From positions 2,232,001-2,296,000 of the forward strand of contig NZ_CP171363.1 in NCBI RefSeq assembly GCF_046523945.1: a stretch of 64,000 bases of DNA, in the 5' to 3' direction. Positions 53,166-61,067 of this stretch are shown one piece after another (positions within the stretch are counted from its first letter, which is position 1; each line of letters starts with the position of its first letter). The stretch is from Faucicola mancuniensis (GTDB lineage: Bacteria; Pseudomonadota; Gammaproteobacteria; Pseudomonadales; Moraxellaceae). Both the position numbers and the translations under genes were made by a program. The notes beneath the pieces are model-generated. The model did no database searches and was not told the origin of the DNA. It saw only the letters and a program-made list of their open reading frames with translations.

Positions 53166-54836
53166 ATGACCACCACAAAACCAAACTTTTTTGCAAAATT
53201 TTTCAAAAAATTCAAATTTTCCACCAATCAACAACTCCTAAACGCCCTTGTCGCCTTGTATTTTACCTTGCTCAATTACACGGTTTATGTCAAGGTTTTG
53301 CAATTTTATGCCAACAGCAACACAAGCCTTGATGCCTTTGTGTTTAGCGTGCCGTTTTTTATTTTCTTTGCCTGTTATTTGATTTTTACCGTGCTTGCCT
53401 TGCCGTTTGTGCATAAAGTTATTGTGCCACTGTTGATGGTGATTAGTTCAGCAGTGAGTTATAACAGCATATTTTTTGATGTATATTTTAACCGTGATAT
53501 GCTTACCAACATTATGCAGACGAGCGTGGGCGAGAGTTCTCGGCTTTTGACCTTGCCATTTGTGGCGTGGATTGTGTTTTTGGGGATTATTCCTGCACTT
53601 TTGTACATCAATACACAGATAAAATACCGTGTGTGGTGGCGTGAGATTTTGTGGCGATTGGGAGCGGGTGCGTTGTCAGTAGCAGGGATTGGCGTGATTG
53701 CCATGCTGTTTTATCAGGATTATGCGTCTTTTGGACGAAATAATTTGGCAATCAAACATCAAATTGTTCCGACCAATTTTGTCGCTGCCAGTTTAAGCAA
53801 ATACCGCCGTTATAAGCAAGGCAAAATTCCACATCAAGTCATCTCACCCAATGCAACCCAAGTCAAAACCAACAATAATCGCAAAGTAACTGTGATGATA
53901 GTGGGCGAAACGACAAGGGCGATGAATTGGGGCTTAAACGGCTACACACACCAGACGACTCCCCTACTTGCCAAGCGTGGCGATGAGATTGTTAATTTTA
54001 ACAAGGTAACGAGTTGTAACACTTTTACTGCAGGGTCTGTGCCGTGTATGTTTTCGCATTTGCCACGCACCGAATTTGATGCAGACAAAGCCGAAAAACA
54101 GGACAATTTGCTGGATATTATTCAGCGTGCAGGCGTGAATGTACTATGGATTGACAATGACGCAGGCTGTAAAGGCGTGTGTAATCGTGTGCCGACCATT
54201 GATATTACCCAACTTAATCCGCCAGAGTTTTGCCATAATGGCGAATGTAAGGACAATGCGATTTTGCCAGAACTTGATAAAGCCCTTGCCAAAGTGGACA
54301 GTTTAAACAAAGACACGCTGATTATTTTGCATACCATTGGCAGTCATGGGCCAACTTATTTTGAACGTTATTCGCCAGAATTTCGCAAATTTACGCCAAC
54401 GTGCGACACCAACGAAATCCAAAAATGTAGCAACGAACAACTTGTAAATACTTATGACAATACGATTTTGTACGTTGACCAGTTTATCAATGAAGTGATT
54501 CATCGTGTGGAAAAACACGAAAACTGGGAAAGTTCGGTCATCTATACATCCGACCACGGCGAAAGCCTTGGCGAAAATGGCGTGTATCTGCACAGTACGC
54601 CTTATGACATCGCCCCAGCTACGCAAACACACGTGCCAATGGTGATGTGGTTTAGCAAGGCTTGGCGAGCCAATGAAGGCATTGACCATGCCTGCCTATT
54701 GAACAATGCCAAAACCAAAGAATTTTCGCACGACAATATTTTTAGCACCATTTTTGGGGCGATGGATATGAAGGTTGATGAGACTTACCAAGCGGATTTA
54801 GATATTTTGAGTGGGTGTAAAAAGCCCAAAACTTAA
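53166..54836 (+). CDS. eptA: Lipid A phosphoethanolamine transferase
   Basis: An inner-membrane enzyme that adds phosphoethanolamine to lipid A and lowers binding of cationic peptides. The 556 residues have five N-terminal transmembrane helices (to about 180) and a periplasmic sulfatase-like domain. The domain has VGETTRAMNWGLNGY, the nucleophile Thr in SCNTFTAGSVPCMFS, and TSDHGESLGENGVYLH; the paired cysteines are present. It belongs to the EptA/MCR family. MCR enzymes are known to derive from Moraxella, but this sequence differs from MCR-1 at many positions and looks like a resident chromosomal copy. A terminator follows at 54867. Confidence 0.92.
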   Translation: MTTTKPNFFAKFFKKFKFSTNQQLLNALVALYFTLLNYTVYVKVLQFYANSNTSLDAFVFSVPFFIFFACYLIFTVLALPFVHKVIVPLLMVISSAVSYNSIFFDVYFNRDMLTNIMQTSVGESSRLLTLPFVAWIVFLGIIPALLYINTQIKYRVWWREILWRLGAGALSVAGIGVIAMLFYQDYASFGRNNLAIKHQIVPTNFVAASLSKYRRYKQGKIPHQVISPNATQVKTNNNRKVTVMIVGETTRAMNWGLNGYTHQTTPLLAKRGDEIVNFNKVTSCNTFTAGSVPCMFSHLPRTEFDADKAEKQDNLLDIIQRAGVNVLWIDNDAGCKGVCNRVPTIDITQLNPPEFCHNGECKDNAILPELDKALAKVDSLNKDTLIILHTIGSHGPTYFERYSPEFRKFTPTCDTNEIQKCSNEQLVNTYDNTILYVDQFINEVIHRVEKHENWESSVIYTSDHGESLGENGVYLHSTPYDIAPATQTHVPMVMWFSKAWRANEGIDHACLLNNAKTKEFSHDNIFSTIFGAMDMKVDETYQADLDILSGCKKPKT

Positions 54837-54866
54837 TTTATTATTAATTTATTTTTTATATAAATT

Positions 54867-54893
54867 AAAATACTGAAAAATATTCAGTATTTT
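54867..54893 (+). terminator. Intrinsic terminator after eptA
   Basis: AAAATACTGAA and TTCAGTATTTT form an 11-bp stem with a 5-base loop. Confidence 0.75.
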
Positions 54894-54977
54894 ATTAAAA
54901 TATATCGTTTTTATTCATGTTAAAAATTTGGTTTAATATGTCTAAGTAACAAGACAATTTTAAATAACTATATATCA

Positions 54978-55028
54978 ATTCCCCCACCCCAGCCCTCCCT
55001 CTTAGGGGGAGGGCTGGGGTGGGGGAAT
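54978..55028. repeat. GC-rich 22-bp inverted repeat
   Basis: Two perfect arms (ATTCCCCCACCCCAGCCCTC plus CC, and the complement) surround a 7-base loop. It stands out from the AT-rich surroundings and looks like a REP- or MITE-type palindrome. It lies in the 383-bp gap between eptA and mesX. Confidence 0.8.
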
Positions 55029-55103
55029 GGTAGTGTGATTTATTTTTCTCCAGTTACTTATCTAAAATCTTAACTTTAATCAATCTTAAAATTAAAGTTG
55101 TTT

Positions 55104-55177
55104 TTGTAAGTTGGGTAGAGCTTGCAATACCCAACAATGACAAGGCGTTGGGTGTCATTCTTCAACCCAACCTACAA
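55104..55177. repeat. Dispersed GTAGGTTGGGT repeat pair
   Basis: The left part (TTGTAAGTTGGGTAGAGC ... ATACCCAACA) and the right part (GTTGGGTGTCATTC ... AACCCAACCTACAA) are mutually inverted. The whole forms a nested palindrome upstream of mesX. A single related copy follows mesX at 56221. Confidence 0.6.
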
Positions 55178-55219
55178 CAATAATTTTAGGATTTGATAAT
55201 TTTAAAAAGGCTTATTAAC

Positions 55220-56194
55220 ATGACTAAATTCAACTGCAACGTTCATACTCTTACGTTTGATGAAAACTACGAACCTGCCCAAAGCACTCGATTAACCACC
55301 AATTTTGCAAACCTTGCTCGTGGCGAATTCCGCAAGCAAAATCTGCAAAATACCATTCGCATGATTAACAACCGTTTTAATGATTTGGCACATTGGGACA
55401 ATCCGACAAATGACCGTTATTCGGTACTCATTGACATTGTGTCTATTGATGTTGATGTGGCAGGTAAGGGCGAATTTTTCTCAGGATTAGAATGGCTAAA
55501 AACATCTGTGGTTGACCACAAAACAGGCAAAACCATTGATGGCATCATTGGCAACAGCTTTTCATCATTTGTTCGTGATTATGATTTTAGCGTATTGCTT
55601 CGTGAATATAACAAGGATAAGGCTGAATTTAGTGTACCAGAGGGTTATGGCGATTTGCATGGCAAATTGTTCAAATTCATGGTAGCATCCGAAGAATACA
55701 AAGCCCAATCCAAAAAACCACCCGTGCTGTGCCTAAGCGTGGCGACCACTCGCACCTATCACAGAACCACCAACACGCATCCGATTTTGGGCGTGGAATA
55801 TGTGCAAAATGACTATTCATTGACCGATGAATATTTTGCCAAGATGGGCTTAAAAGTGCGTTATTTTATGCCCCCAAAATCGGTTGCTCCTTATGCGTTT
55901 TATTTTGATGAAAATGCTGATTTGTTGAACGATTATACCAATCTGGAACTCATCAGCACCATCGCCACGATGGAAACGTTCCAAAAAATCTATCGCCCAG
56001 AGATTTACAATGCCAACAGCGTGGCAGGGCAAGTGTATCAGCCAAGTTTGACTTATGAAGATTATTCTTTGACCAAAATTGAATATGACAGAGAAGAACG
56101 CACCCAATTGGCAATCAAGCAAGGCAAATACACCGAAGAGCATTTTATTAAGCCGTATCAAGATGTGTTAAATGCTTGGTTGAATGACGCATAA
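55220..56194 (+). CDS. mesX: MesX, DUF1852 putative oxygenase
   Basis: This protein of about 324 residues matches my recollection of the DUF1852 family (MTKFNCNVHTLTFDENYEPAQSTRLTTNF-type start; RTYHRTTNTHPILGVEY in the middle). DUF1852/MesX is the partner needed by the folate-independent methionine synthase MesD, which follows in the same operon. The biochemical step is not fully known; an oxygenase role has been suggested. AAAGG precedes the ATG at 55220; the longer frame from 55193 is unlikely. The downstream flavin reductase fits an oxygen- and flavin-dependent reaction. Confidence 0.85.
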   Translation: MTKFNCNVHTLTFDENYEPAQSTRLTTNFANLARGEFRKQNLQNTIRMINNRFNDLAHWDNPTNDRYSVLIDIVSIDVDVAGKGEFFSGLEWLKTSVVDHKTGKTIDGIIGNSFSSFVRDYDFSVLLREYNKDKAEFSVPEGYGDLHGKLFKFMVASEEYKAQSKKPPVLCLSVATTRTYHRTTNTHPILGVEYVQNDYSLTDEYFAKMGLKVRYFMPPKSVAPYAFYFDENADLLNDYTNLELISTIATMETFQKIYRPEIYNANSVAGQVYQPSLTYEDYSLTKIEYDREERTQLAIKQGKYTEEHFIKPYQDVLNAWLNDA

Positions 56195-56220
56195 TATCAA
56201 ACCCAAAACACAAATTATTT

Positions 56221-56254
56221 TTGTAGGTTGGGTAGAGCAAAGCGATACCCAATT
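56221..56254. repeat. Dispersed TTGTAGGTTGGGTAG repeat
   Basis: TTGTAGGTTGGGTAGAGC followed by GATACCCAATTT, between mesX and mesD. Related to 55104-55177. Confidence 0.6.
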
Positions 56255-56275
56255 TAAAATTTTAGAGAATTGAAT

Positions 56276-57304
56276 ATGACAAAATTATTACTCCCAACTT
56301 CAACCGCAGGCAGTTTGCCAAAACCGTCTTGGATTGCCGAACCAGAAAAATTATGGTCGGAATGGAAACTCACAGGCGATGACTTGCTACAAGCCAAACG
56401 TGATGCCTTGCTTGTGTCATTGCAAGAGCAAATTCATGCAGGCATTGATATTGTTAGCGATGGTGAGCAAACTCGTCAGCATTTTGTAACTACGTTCATT
56501 GAGCATTTGGACGGTGTGGATTTTAACAAACGTGAAACCGTGCGTATTCGTAACCGTTATGATGCCAGCGTGCCAAGCGTGGTGGGGGCGGTTTCTCGTC
56601 CAAAATCGGTGTTTGTGGAAGACGCTAAATTTTTGCGTTCACATACCGACAAGCCAATTAAATGGGCGTTGCCTGGCCCGATGACGATGATTGACACGCT
56701 GTATGACGCTCATTACAAAAGCCGTGAAAAATTGGCGTGGGAATTTGCCAAAATCTTAAATGAAGAAGCCAAAGAATTGGAAGCGGCAGGCGTGGACATC
56801 ATTCAATTTGACGAACCTGCGTTTAACGTGTTTTTTGACGAAGTGAATGATTGGGGCGTGGCAACGCTTGAGCGTGCGATTGAAGGCTTAAAATGTGAAA
56901 CGGCAGTGCATATTTGCTACGGCTACGGCATTAAGGCAAACACCGATTGGAAACAAACGCTTGGCGGTGAATGGCGACAATATGAAGAGAGTTTCCCAAA
57001 ATTGCAACAATCAAAAATTGACATCATCTCGCTTGAGTGCCAAAACTCGCACGTGCCGATGGATTTGATTGAGCTGATTCGTGGCAAAAAAGTGATGGTT
57101 GGGGCGATTGACGTGGCGACCAATACCATTGAAACGCCTGAACAAGTGGCGGATACGTTGCATAAAGCCTTGCAATTTGTCGATGCCGATAAACTCTACC
57201 CTTGCACCAACTGCGGTATGACCCCATTATCTCGCACGGTGGCTCGTGGTAAGTTAGAGGCGTTAAGTGCAGGGGCGAAAATTGTGCGTCAAGAGTTGGG
57301 TTGA
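56276..57304 (+). CDS. mesD: MesD, folate-independent methionine synthase (MetE C-domain type)
   Basis: This 342-residue protein corresponds to the C-terminal catalytic domain of MetE only. Visible are STAGSLPKPSW and VSDGEQTRQHF, then WALPGPMTMIDTLYD and IIQFDEPAF. The zinc ligands are His in VHICYG, Cys in SLECQNSHVP and Cys in PCTNCGMTPLSR. With MesX beside it, it is best read as MesD, which methylates homocysteine without a folate cofactor. It lies 81 bp after mesX and 3 bp before the flavin reductase. The methyl donor is not known from sequence. Confidence 0.88.
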   Translation: MTKLLLPTSTAGSLPKPSWIAEPEKLWSEWKLTGDDLLQAKRDALLVSLQEQIHAGIDIVSDGEQTRQHFVTTFIEHLDGVDFNKRETVRIRNRYDASVPSVVGAVSRPKSVFVEDAKFLRSHTDKPIKWALPGPMTMIDTLYDAHYKSREKLAWEFAKILNEEAKELEAAGVDIIQFDEPAFNVFFDEVNDWGVATLERAIEGLKCETAVHICYGYGIKANTDWKQTLGGEWRQYEESFPKLQQSKIDIISLECQNSHVPMDLIELIRGKKVMVGAIDVATNTIETPEQVADTLHKALQFVDADKLYPCTNCGMTPLSRTVARGKLEALSAGAKIVRQELG

Positions 57305-57307
57305 TTT

Positions 57308-57796
57308 ATGGTTGATATTACCGATTTTAGAAACGCCATGTCAAAACTCACTAGTGCCGTCCACGTGGTAACCACAGATGGCACAGCAGGGCGACACGGC
57401 TTTACCGCATCGGCAGTGTGTAGCGTTACCGATTCACCGCCCACGCTACTTGTGTGCATGAACAGCAATTCTCGTTCTTATGAAAATTTTATGCAAAATC
57501 AAAAACTTGTGGTAAATACGCTCACAGGTCATCAAGAGAATTTATCTGGCGTGTTTTCATCAAAATTAAGCTCAGAAGAACGCTTTACGCATGGCGAATG
57601 GACAACCCTAATCACAGGTTCGCCTGTGCTTGAGTCGGCTTTGTTAAATTTTGATTGTGAAATTGAACAAATCCAAACTGTTGGCACGCATGGCATTTTT
57701 ATTTGTAAAATTGTCGCCATTCGGGAAAATGATAAAGATTATCATGGACTTGTGTATTTTGACAGAACGTATTTTAAAATTGGCGAGGCGATGTAA
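57308..57796 (+). CDS. Flavin reductase, HpaC/RutF type
   Basis: A 162-residue FMN-binding split-barrel flavin reductase: FRNAMSKLTSAVHVVTTDG, GFTASAVCSVTDSPPTLLVCMN, FVVNTL-like LVVNTLTGHQENLSGVFS, and GLVYFDRTYFKI at the end. These enzymes supply reduced flavin to two-component monooxygenases. It starts 3 bp after mesD, so it probably serves the MesX/MesD system. Confidence 0.85.
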   Translation: MVDITDFRNAMSKLTSAVHVVTTDGTAGRHGFTASAVCSVTDSPPTLLVCMNSNSRSYENFMQNQKLVVNTLTGHQENLSGVFSSKLSSEERFTHGEWTTLITGSPVLESALLNFDCEIEQIQTVGTHGIFICKIVAIRENDKDYHGLVYFDRTYFKIGEAM

Positions 57797-57890
57797 TTGA
57801 TATAATTACAATTTTCGCTAATTTTAAAATTTAGACAAAAAAATAGGCTAATCATTCCGACTGGCCCATTTTTTTATGTTTGACTGTTAA

Positions 57891-57986
57891 TCAAAACAAG
57901 CCTTTGGCAAACATATCACGCATTACCTTTTTACCCAGTTTGACAACGCTGGTTTTTGGTAAAATTGCCAAAATTTTTAAAGTGCT
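57891..57986 (-). pseudogene. Relic of an acyl-CoA ligase C-terminus
   Basis: The - strand reads STLKILAILPKTSVVKLGKK followed by VMRDMFAKGLF-stop. LPKTSVxKxxKKxxR is the conserved C-terminal motif with the catalytic Lys region of AMP-forming acyl-CoA synthetases. Only about 31 codons remain. Confidence 0.5.
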
Positions 57987-58002
57987 TTGTAAACGTTAAA
58001 AA

Positions 58003-58782
58003 TTAACGAAATACCATACCACCATCGGTCAAAATCGTCTGCCCTGTGATATAATTTGCATCATCTGATGCCAAGAATGATACCAAATTGGCAACATCAT
58101 TTGGCTCTTGTGGACGACCGACCAAAATCCCTTGCGTAAACTCTTTCCACGCCTGCTTTGGCTCATAGCCTTTATGCTCAACAAACGCCGCATCAATACG
58201 CTCCCACATAGGCGTATCCGCTACCCCTGGGCAATACGCATTGACACGAATGTTATACTGTGCCAACTCTTTGGCGGTAGAATGGGTGAACGAACGGACG
58301 GCGTGCTTGGTTGCACTATACAGGCTTAGCATTTCGTAAGACTCATGCCCTGCAATACTACAGGCATTGATAATTTTGCCAACGCTGTCTTGTGTTTTCA
58401 TTTGCTCTGCAGCAACTTGCGTCCCAAAAATAACACCTTTTATGTTAATATTAAAGACACGGTCAATTTCTTTTTCTTCAATTTCTAAAAACGGCTCAAC
58501 CGATTCCACGCCCGCATTATTGACAAAAACGTCCACTTTGCCAAAGGCTTTTACCGCCTCTTTAACCACGTTAAATTGGTCGTCACGCTTTGACACATCG
58601 CCGACCACAGCGATAGATTCAAATCCTTGATTATCAAATTCTTTTTTGGCTTTGTCCAAATTTTCTTGGCTAATGTCTTGTAACACCACACGAAAACCAT
58701 CTTTTGCCAAACGGGTGGCAATCGCATTGCCCAAACTGACCGCAGAACCTGTTACAATTGCTACTTTTTTATCCTGACTCAT
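58003..58782 (-). CDS. budC: Diacetyl/acetoin reductase (2,3-butanediol dehydrogenase)
   Basis: A 259-residue short-chain dehydrogenase. The cofactor motif is VTGSAVSLGNAIATRLAKDGF; the Gly-rich loop reads GSAVSLG. NNAG is at NNAGVESVEP, and the catalytic Ser, Tyr and Lys are in NACSIAGHESYEMLSLYSATKHAV. The C-terminal part (YCPGVADTPMWERIDAAFVEHKG) matches acetoin reductases of the BudC/ButA type, which interconvert diacetyl, acetoin and 2,3-butanediol with NADH. GAGGTG precedes the ATG. Other SDR substrates remain possible. Confidence 0.78.
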   Translation of the reverse strand: MSQDKKVAIVTGSAVSLGNAIATRLAKDGFRVVLQDISQENLDKAKKEFDNQGFESIAVVGDVSKRDDQFNVVKEAVKAFGKVDVFVNNAGVESVEPFLEIEEKEIDRVFNINIKGVIFGTQVAAEQMKTQDSVGKIINACSIAGHESYEMLSLYSATKHAVRSFTHSTAKELAQYNIRVNAYCPGVADTPMWERIDAAFVEHKGYEPKQAWKEFTQGILVGRPQEPNDVANLVSFLASDDANYITGQTILTDGGMVFR

Positions 58783-58839
58783 ATTTCACCTCATTAAATT
58801 AACTGGATTAAAATTTCTACAATAATATTGCTAACTAAG

Positions 58840-58881
58840 ATACCACGTTTTTCATTATAAATACCACGTTTTTCATTATAA
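58840..58881. repeat. Tandem 21-bp direct repeat
   Basis: ATACCACGTTTTTCATTATA plus A occurs twice head to tail, perfectly, 58 bp upstream of budC. The rest of this 392-bp gap (58783-59174) has no gene; a promoter for the DUF1315 gene lies at 59035. Confidence 0.85.
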
Positions 58882-59034
58882 AATGCTTTGGATAAAATAA
58901 CAGGCGATTTGAGTTAAAAAATGATTAACAAATGTAATATTATGCAAAAGTTTGTAAAGATAAAAAAAGATAAAAATCGTAATTACCATTTATCTGATTT
59001 TAAGTGCATTTGGGATATTTGTTAAAAAAATTGC

Positions 59035-59062
59035 TTGAAAGTTATGGCAAATGTGGTATAGT
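59035..59062 (+). promoter_or_regulatory. Sigma70 promoter for DUF1315 gene
   Basis: TTGAAA (59035-59040), a 16-bp spacer and TATAGT (59057-59062). Confidence 0.55.
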
Positions 59063-59174
59063 TTTTAACGTTGAAGAAACAAAAAAATAGCTTTTGTTGC
59101 TGTTAAAAAAAGGGGCTGAACTAGATTAGAGTTAAATTTCACACCATTTTCTCAATATTTTAAGTTGATTAGAT

Positions 59175-59462
59175 ATGGATAAACAACAAATTTTACAAGC
59201 CTTAACACCCGAAATCGTCGCCAAATTTCGCACAGCGATTGAACTGGACAAATGGGACAATGGCGTGCGCTTAACCGATGAACAACGCCACACCTGTATG
59301 CAAGCGGTTATGGTTTGGGAACACGAATATCTTCCACAAGAAGAACGCACGGGCTACATTCACCGACCAAAAAAAGAATCGGAAAATTGCGATATCGGGC
59401 ACGACCACCATTATCCGCACGTTTTACCAGATAGCGAACAGCCTGTACAATTTCGCCATTAA
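59175..59462 (+). CDS. DUF1315 family protein (YeaC-like)
   Basis: A 95-residue protein matching the DUF1315 pattern (LQALTPEIVAKFRTAIELDKWDNGVRLTDEQRHT ... MVWEHEYLPQEERTGYI). The C-terminus is His/Asp-rich. Conserved in gammaproteobacteria, function unknown. A sigma70 promoter is 113 bp upstream. Confidence 0.85.
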   Translation: MDKQQILQALTPEIVAKFRTAIELDKWDNGVRLTDEQRHTCMQAVMVWEHEYLPQEERTGYIHRPKKESENCDIGHDHHYPHVLPDSEQPVQFRH

Positions 59463-59489
59463 TTTTTTCAAAAAAAATTTAAAAAGTGC

Positions 59490-59517
59490 TTGACGATTAA
59501 AAATTTATCCGTATAAT
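59490..59517 (+). promoter_or_regulatory. Strong sigma70 promoter for tRNA-Met
   Basis: TTGACG (59490-59495), 16 bp, TATAAT (59512-59517), 14 bp before the tRNA. Confidence 0.8.
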
Positions 59518-59531
59518 ATGCAACTTCAAAA

Positions 59532-59608
59532 GGCGATGTAGCTCAGCTGGTTAGAGCGCACGACTCATAATCGTGAGGTCAAGAGTTCAAGTCTCTTCAT
59601 CGCCACCA
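59532..59608 (+). tRNA. tRNA-Met (CAU), elongator
   Basis: A 77-nt cloverleaf including encoded CCA. The acceptor stem is GGCGATG/CATCGCC. The D-arm has GCTC-AGCTGGTTA-GAGC, the anticodon arm CGACT-CAT-AATCG and the T-arm TTCAAGT. The 5' base pairs normally (G1-C72), so it is not the initiator; a tRNA-Ile with modified CAU (lysidine) is the alternative. Confidence 0.93.
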
Positions 59609-59750
59609 TATTTTTACTTTAAAGTCAATAACTTAGGTTGTTGGCTTTTTTGTTTTTGTTACCTTTTTTGGTAACAGTTATAAATTGAGTTTTTCTATTT
59701 CTTTTTTGTCCTTATCACTGTTAATGTTACACCTTTCATCAGTAGTATAG

Positions 59751-59990
59751 GTGTGTAATGTTAAAGCAGAACAAGTAATACGTACGCTCATGGAGATGTG
59801 GCATGAACAATGTGAATTTACAAGTAGTGAACATGGAAAGCAAGAATTAACAAGATTTCTTAATTTCTATAATACCGTTAAACCCCATTCATCTTTAACT
59901 AAAAAAGATGATATTACTGGCAAAACTCAAACCTTTACTCCTTATGAGTGGTTGGAGTTTTATTTTAAACAAAATGTAAATAACGCTTGA
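59751..59990 (+). pseudogene. Remnant of an IS481/IS3-type transposase
   Basis: The frame reads KAEQVIRTLMEMWHEQCEF, HGKQELTRFLNFYNTVKPHS and TFTPYEWLEFYF, the C-terminal rve-type integrase end of IS481-like transposases. It includes the last catalytic region but lacks the first two acidic residues. About 75 of 300-350 codons remain, just downstream of the tRNA. Confidence 0.75.
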
Positions 59991-60076
59991 GGTTCTTACA
60001 AATTAACAATAAAAAAAGAGCGTTCACCACGCCCTTTTTGCCCTTTTTGTCAAATATTAACAAACATTCACAGCGG

Positions 60077-60880
60077 TTATTCTTCGTTATCCATTAACAT
60101 TTGTTCGCTCATGCCAACGGTGTTAAAACCACAATCCACAAACAAAATCTCTCCTGTAATGCCACTCGCCCAAGGCGATAACAAAAACAAACTCGCATTG
60201 CCGACTTCTTCTTGAGTAACATTGCGGTGTAACGGTGCGATTTTTTCGTTCATGTCTAACATTTTGCGAAAGGACTTGATGCCACTTGCCGCAAGCGTTC
60301 GGATTGGGCCTGCCGAAATCGCATTGACACGAATGCCGTCCGCACCCAATGAACTTGCCAAATAACGCACGCTTGCCTCTAGGCTTGCTTTTGCCAAGCC
60401 CATGACGTTGTAATTTGGCAATACCGAAATACTGCCCTCATAAGTTAAAGTCAAAAGCGAACCTTGACGTTTTTTTAACAATTCACGACTTGCCTTTGCC
60501 AATGCCACAAAGCTGTAACTGCTAATATCATGGGCAATAGCAAAGCCTTCACGCGTGGTAACTTCGGTAAAATCACCGTCCAACTGCTCGGCTGGGGCAA
60601 AACCAATGGCATGAACCACGCCATCAATGCCATCGCCCCAAATTTCGACAATTTTATCAAAACACGCCACAATATCACTATCGCTTGCGACATCGCATGG
60701 CAATACGGCAACGGCATTAAACGCCTCGCCTGCCATGTCCACACGTTTTTTGATTTTGTCATTTGGGTAGGTCAAAATCAGCTCTGCCCCCTCTCGGTGC
60801 AGACTTTCGGCGATTGCCCATGCGATAGACAATTTACTGGCAATCCCTGTAACGACAAAGCGTTTTCCTTTTAGCAACAT
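60077..60880 (-). CDS. fabI: Enoyl-[acyl-carrier-protein] reductase (NADH)
   Basis: FabI reduces trans-2-enoyl-ACP in the last step of each fatty acid elongation cycle. The 267 residues show the FabI start (LLKGKRFVVTGIASKLSIAWAIA), the VHAIGFAP loop and the catalytic Tyr-x6-Lys (YNVMGLAKASLEASVRYLA). AGPIRTLAASGI and FLLSPWASGITGEILFVDCGFN complete it. AAGGAA precedes the ATG. Length is normal. Confidence 0.96.
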   Translation of the reverse strand: MLLKGKRFVVTGIASKLSIAWAIAESLHREGAELILTYPNDKIKKRVDMAGEAFNAVAVLPCDVASDSDIVACFDKIVEIWGDGIDGVVHAIGFAPAEQLDGDFTEVTTREGFAIAHDISSYSFVALAKASRELLKKRQGSLLTLTYEGSISVLPNYNVMGLAKASLEASVRYLASSLGADGIRVNAISAGPIRTLAASGIKSFRKMLDMNEKIAPLHRNVTQEEVGNASLFLLSPWASGITGEILFVDCGFNTVGMSEQMLMDNEE

Positions 60881-61067
60881 AATGTTTCCTTATGGTTGTG
60901 ATAACGGTGATAACAAATTATTTGACAAAAAATTTGCCAAAAAAATAGACATAAGTTTAATATTTTGTGTTTTAAAATAATTTTAACGTTATCTTTAACA
61001 AAAATCACTTTACAAATTGTTTTAAAACGTTAAGCTATGCCTAATTTTCTGAAAGGTTATATTGTAC

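Noticed and set aside
53166..54836. An acquired mcr colistin-resistance gene
   Set aside because: It belongs to the same enzyme family, but many positions differ from MCR-1, no mobile element flanks it, and base composition matches the neighbours. A resident eptA is the simpler reading.
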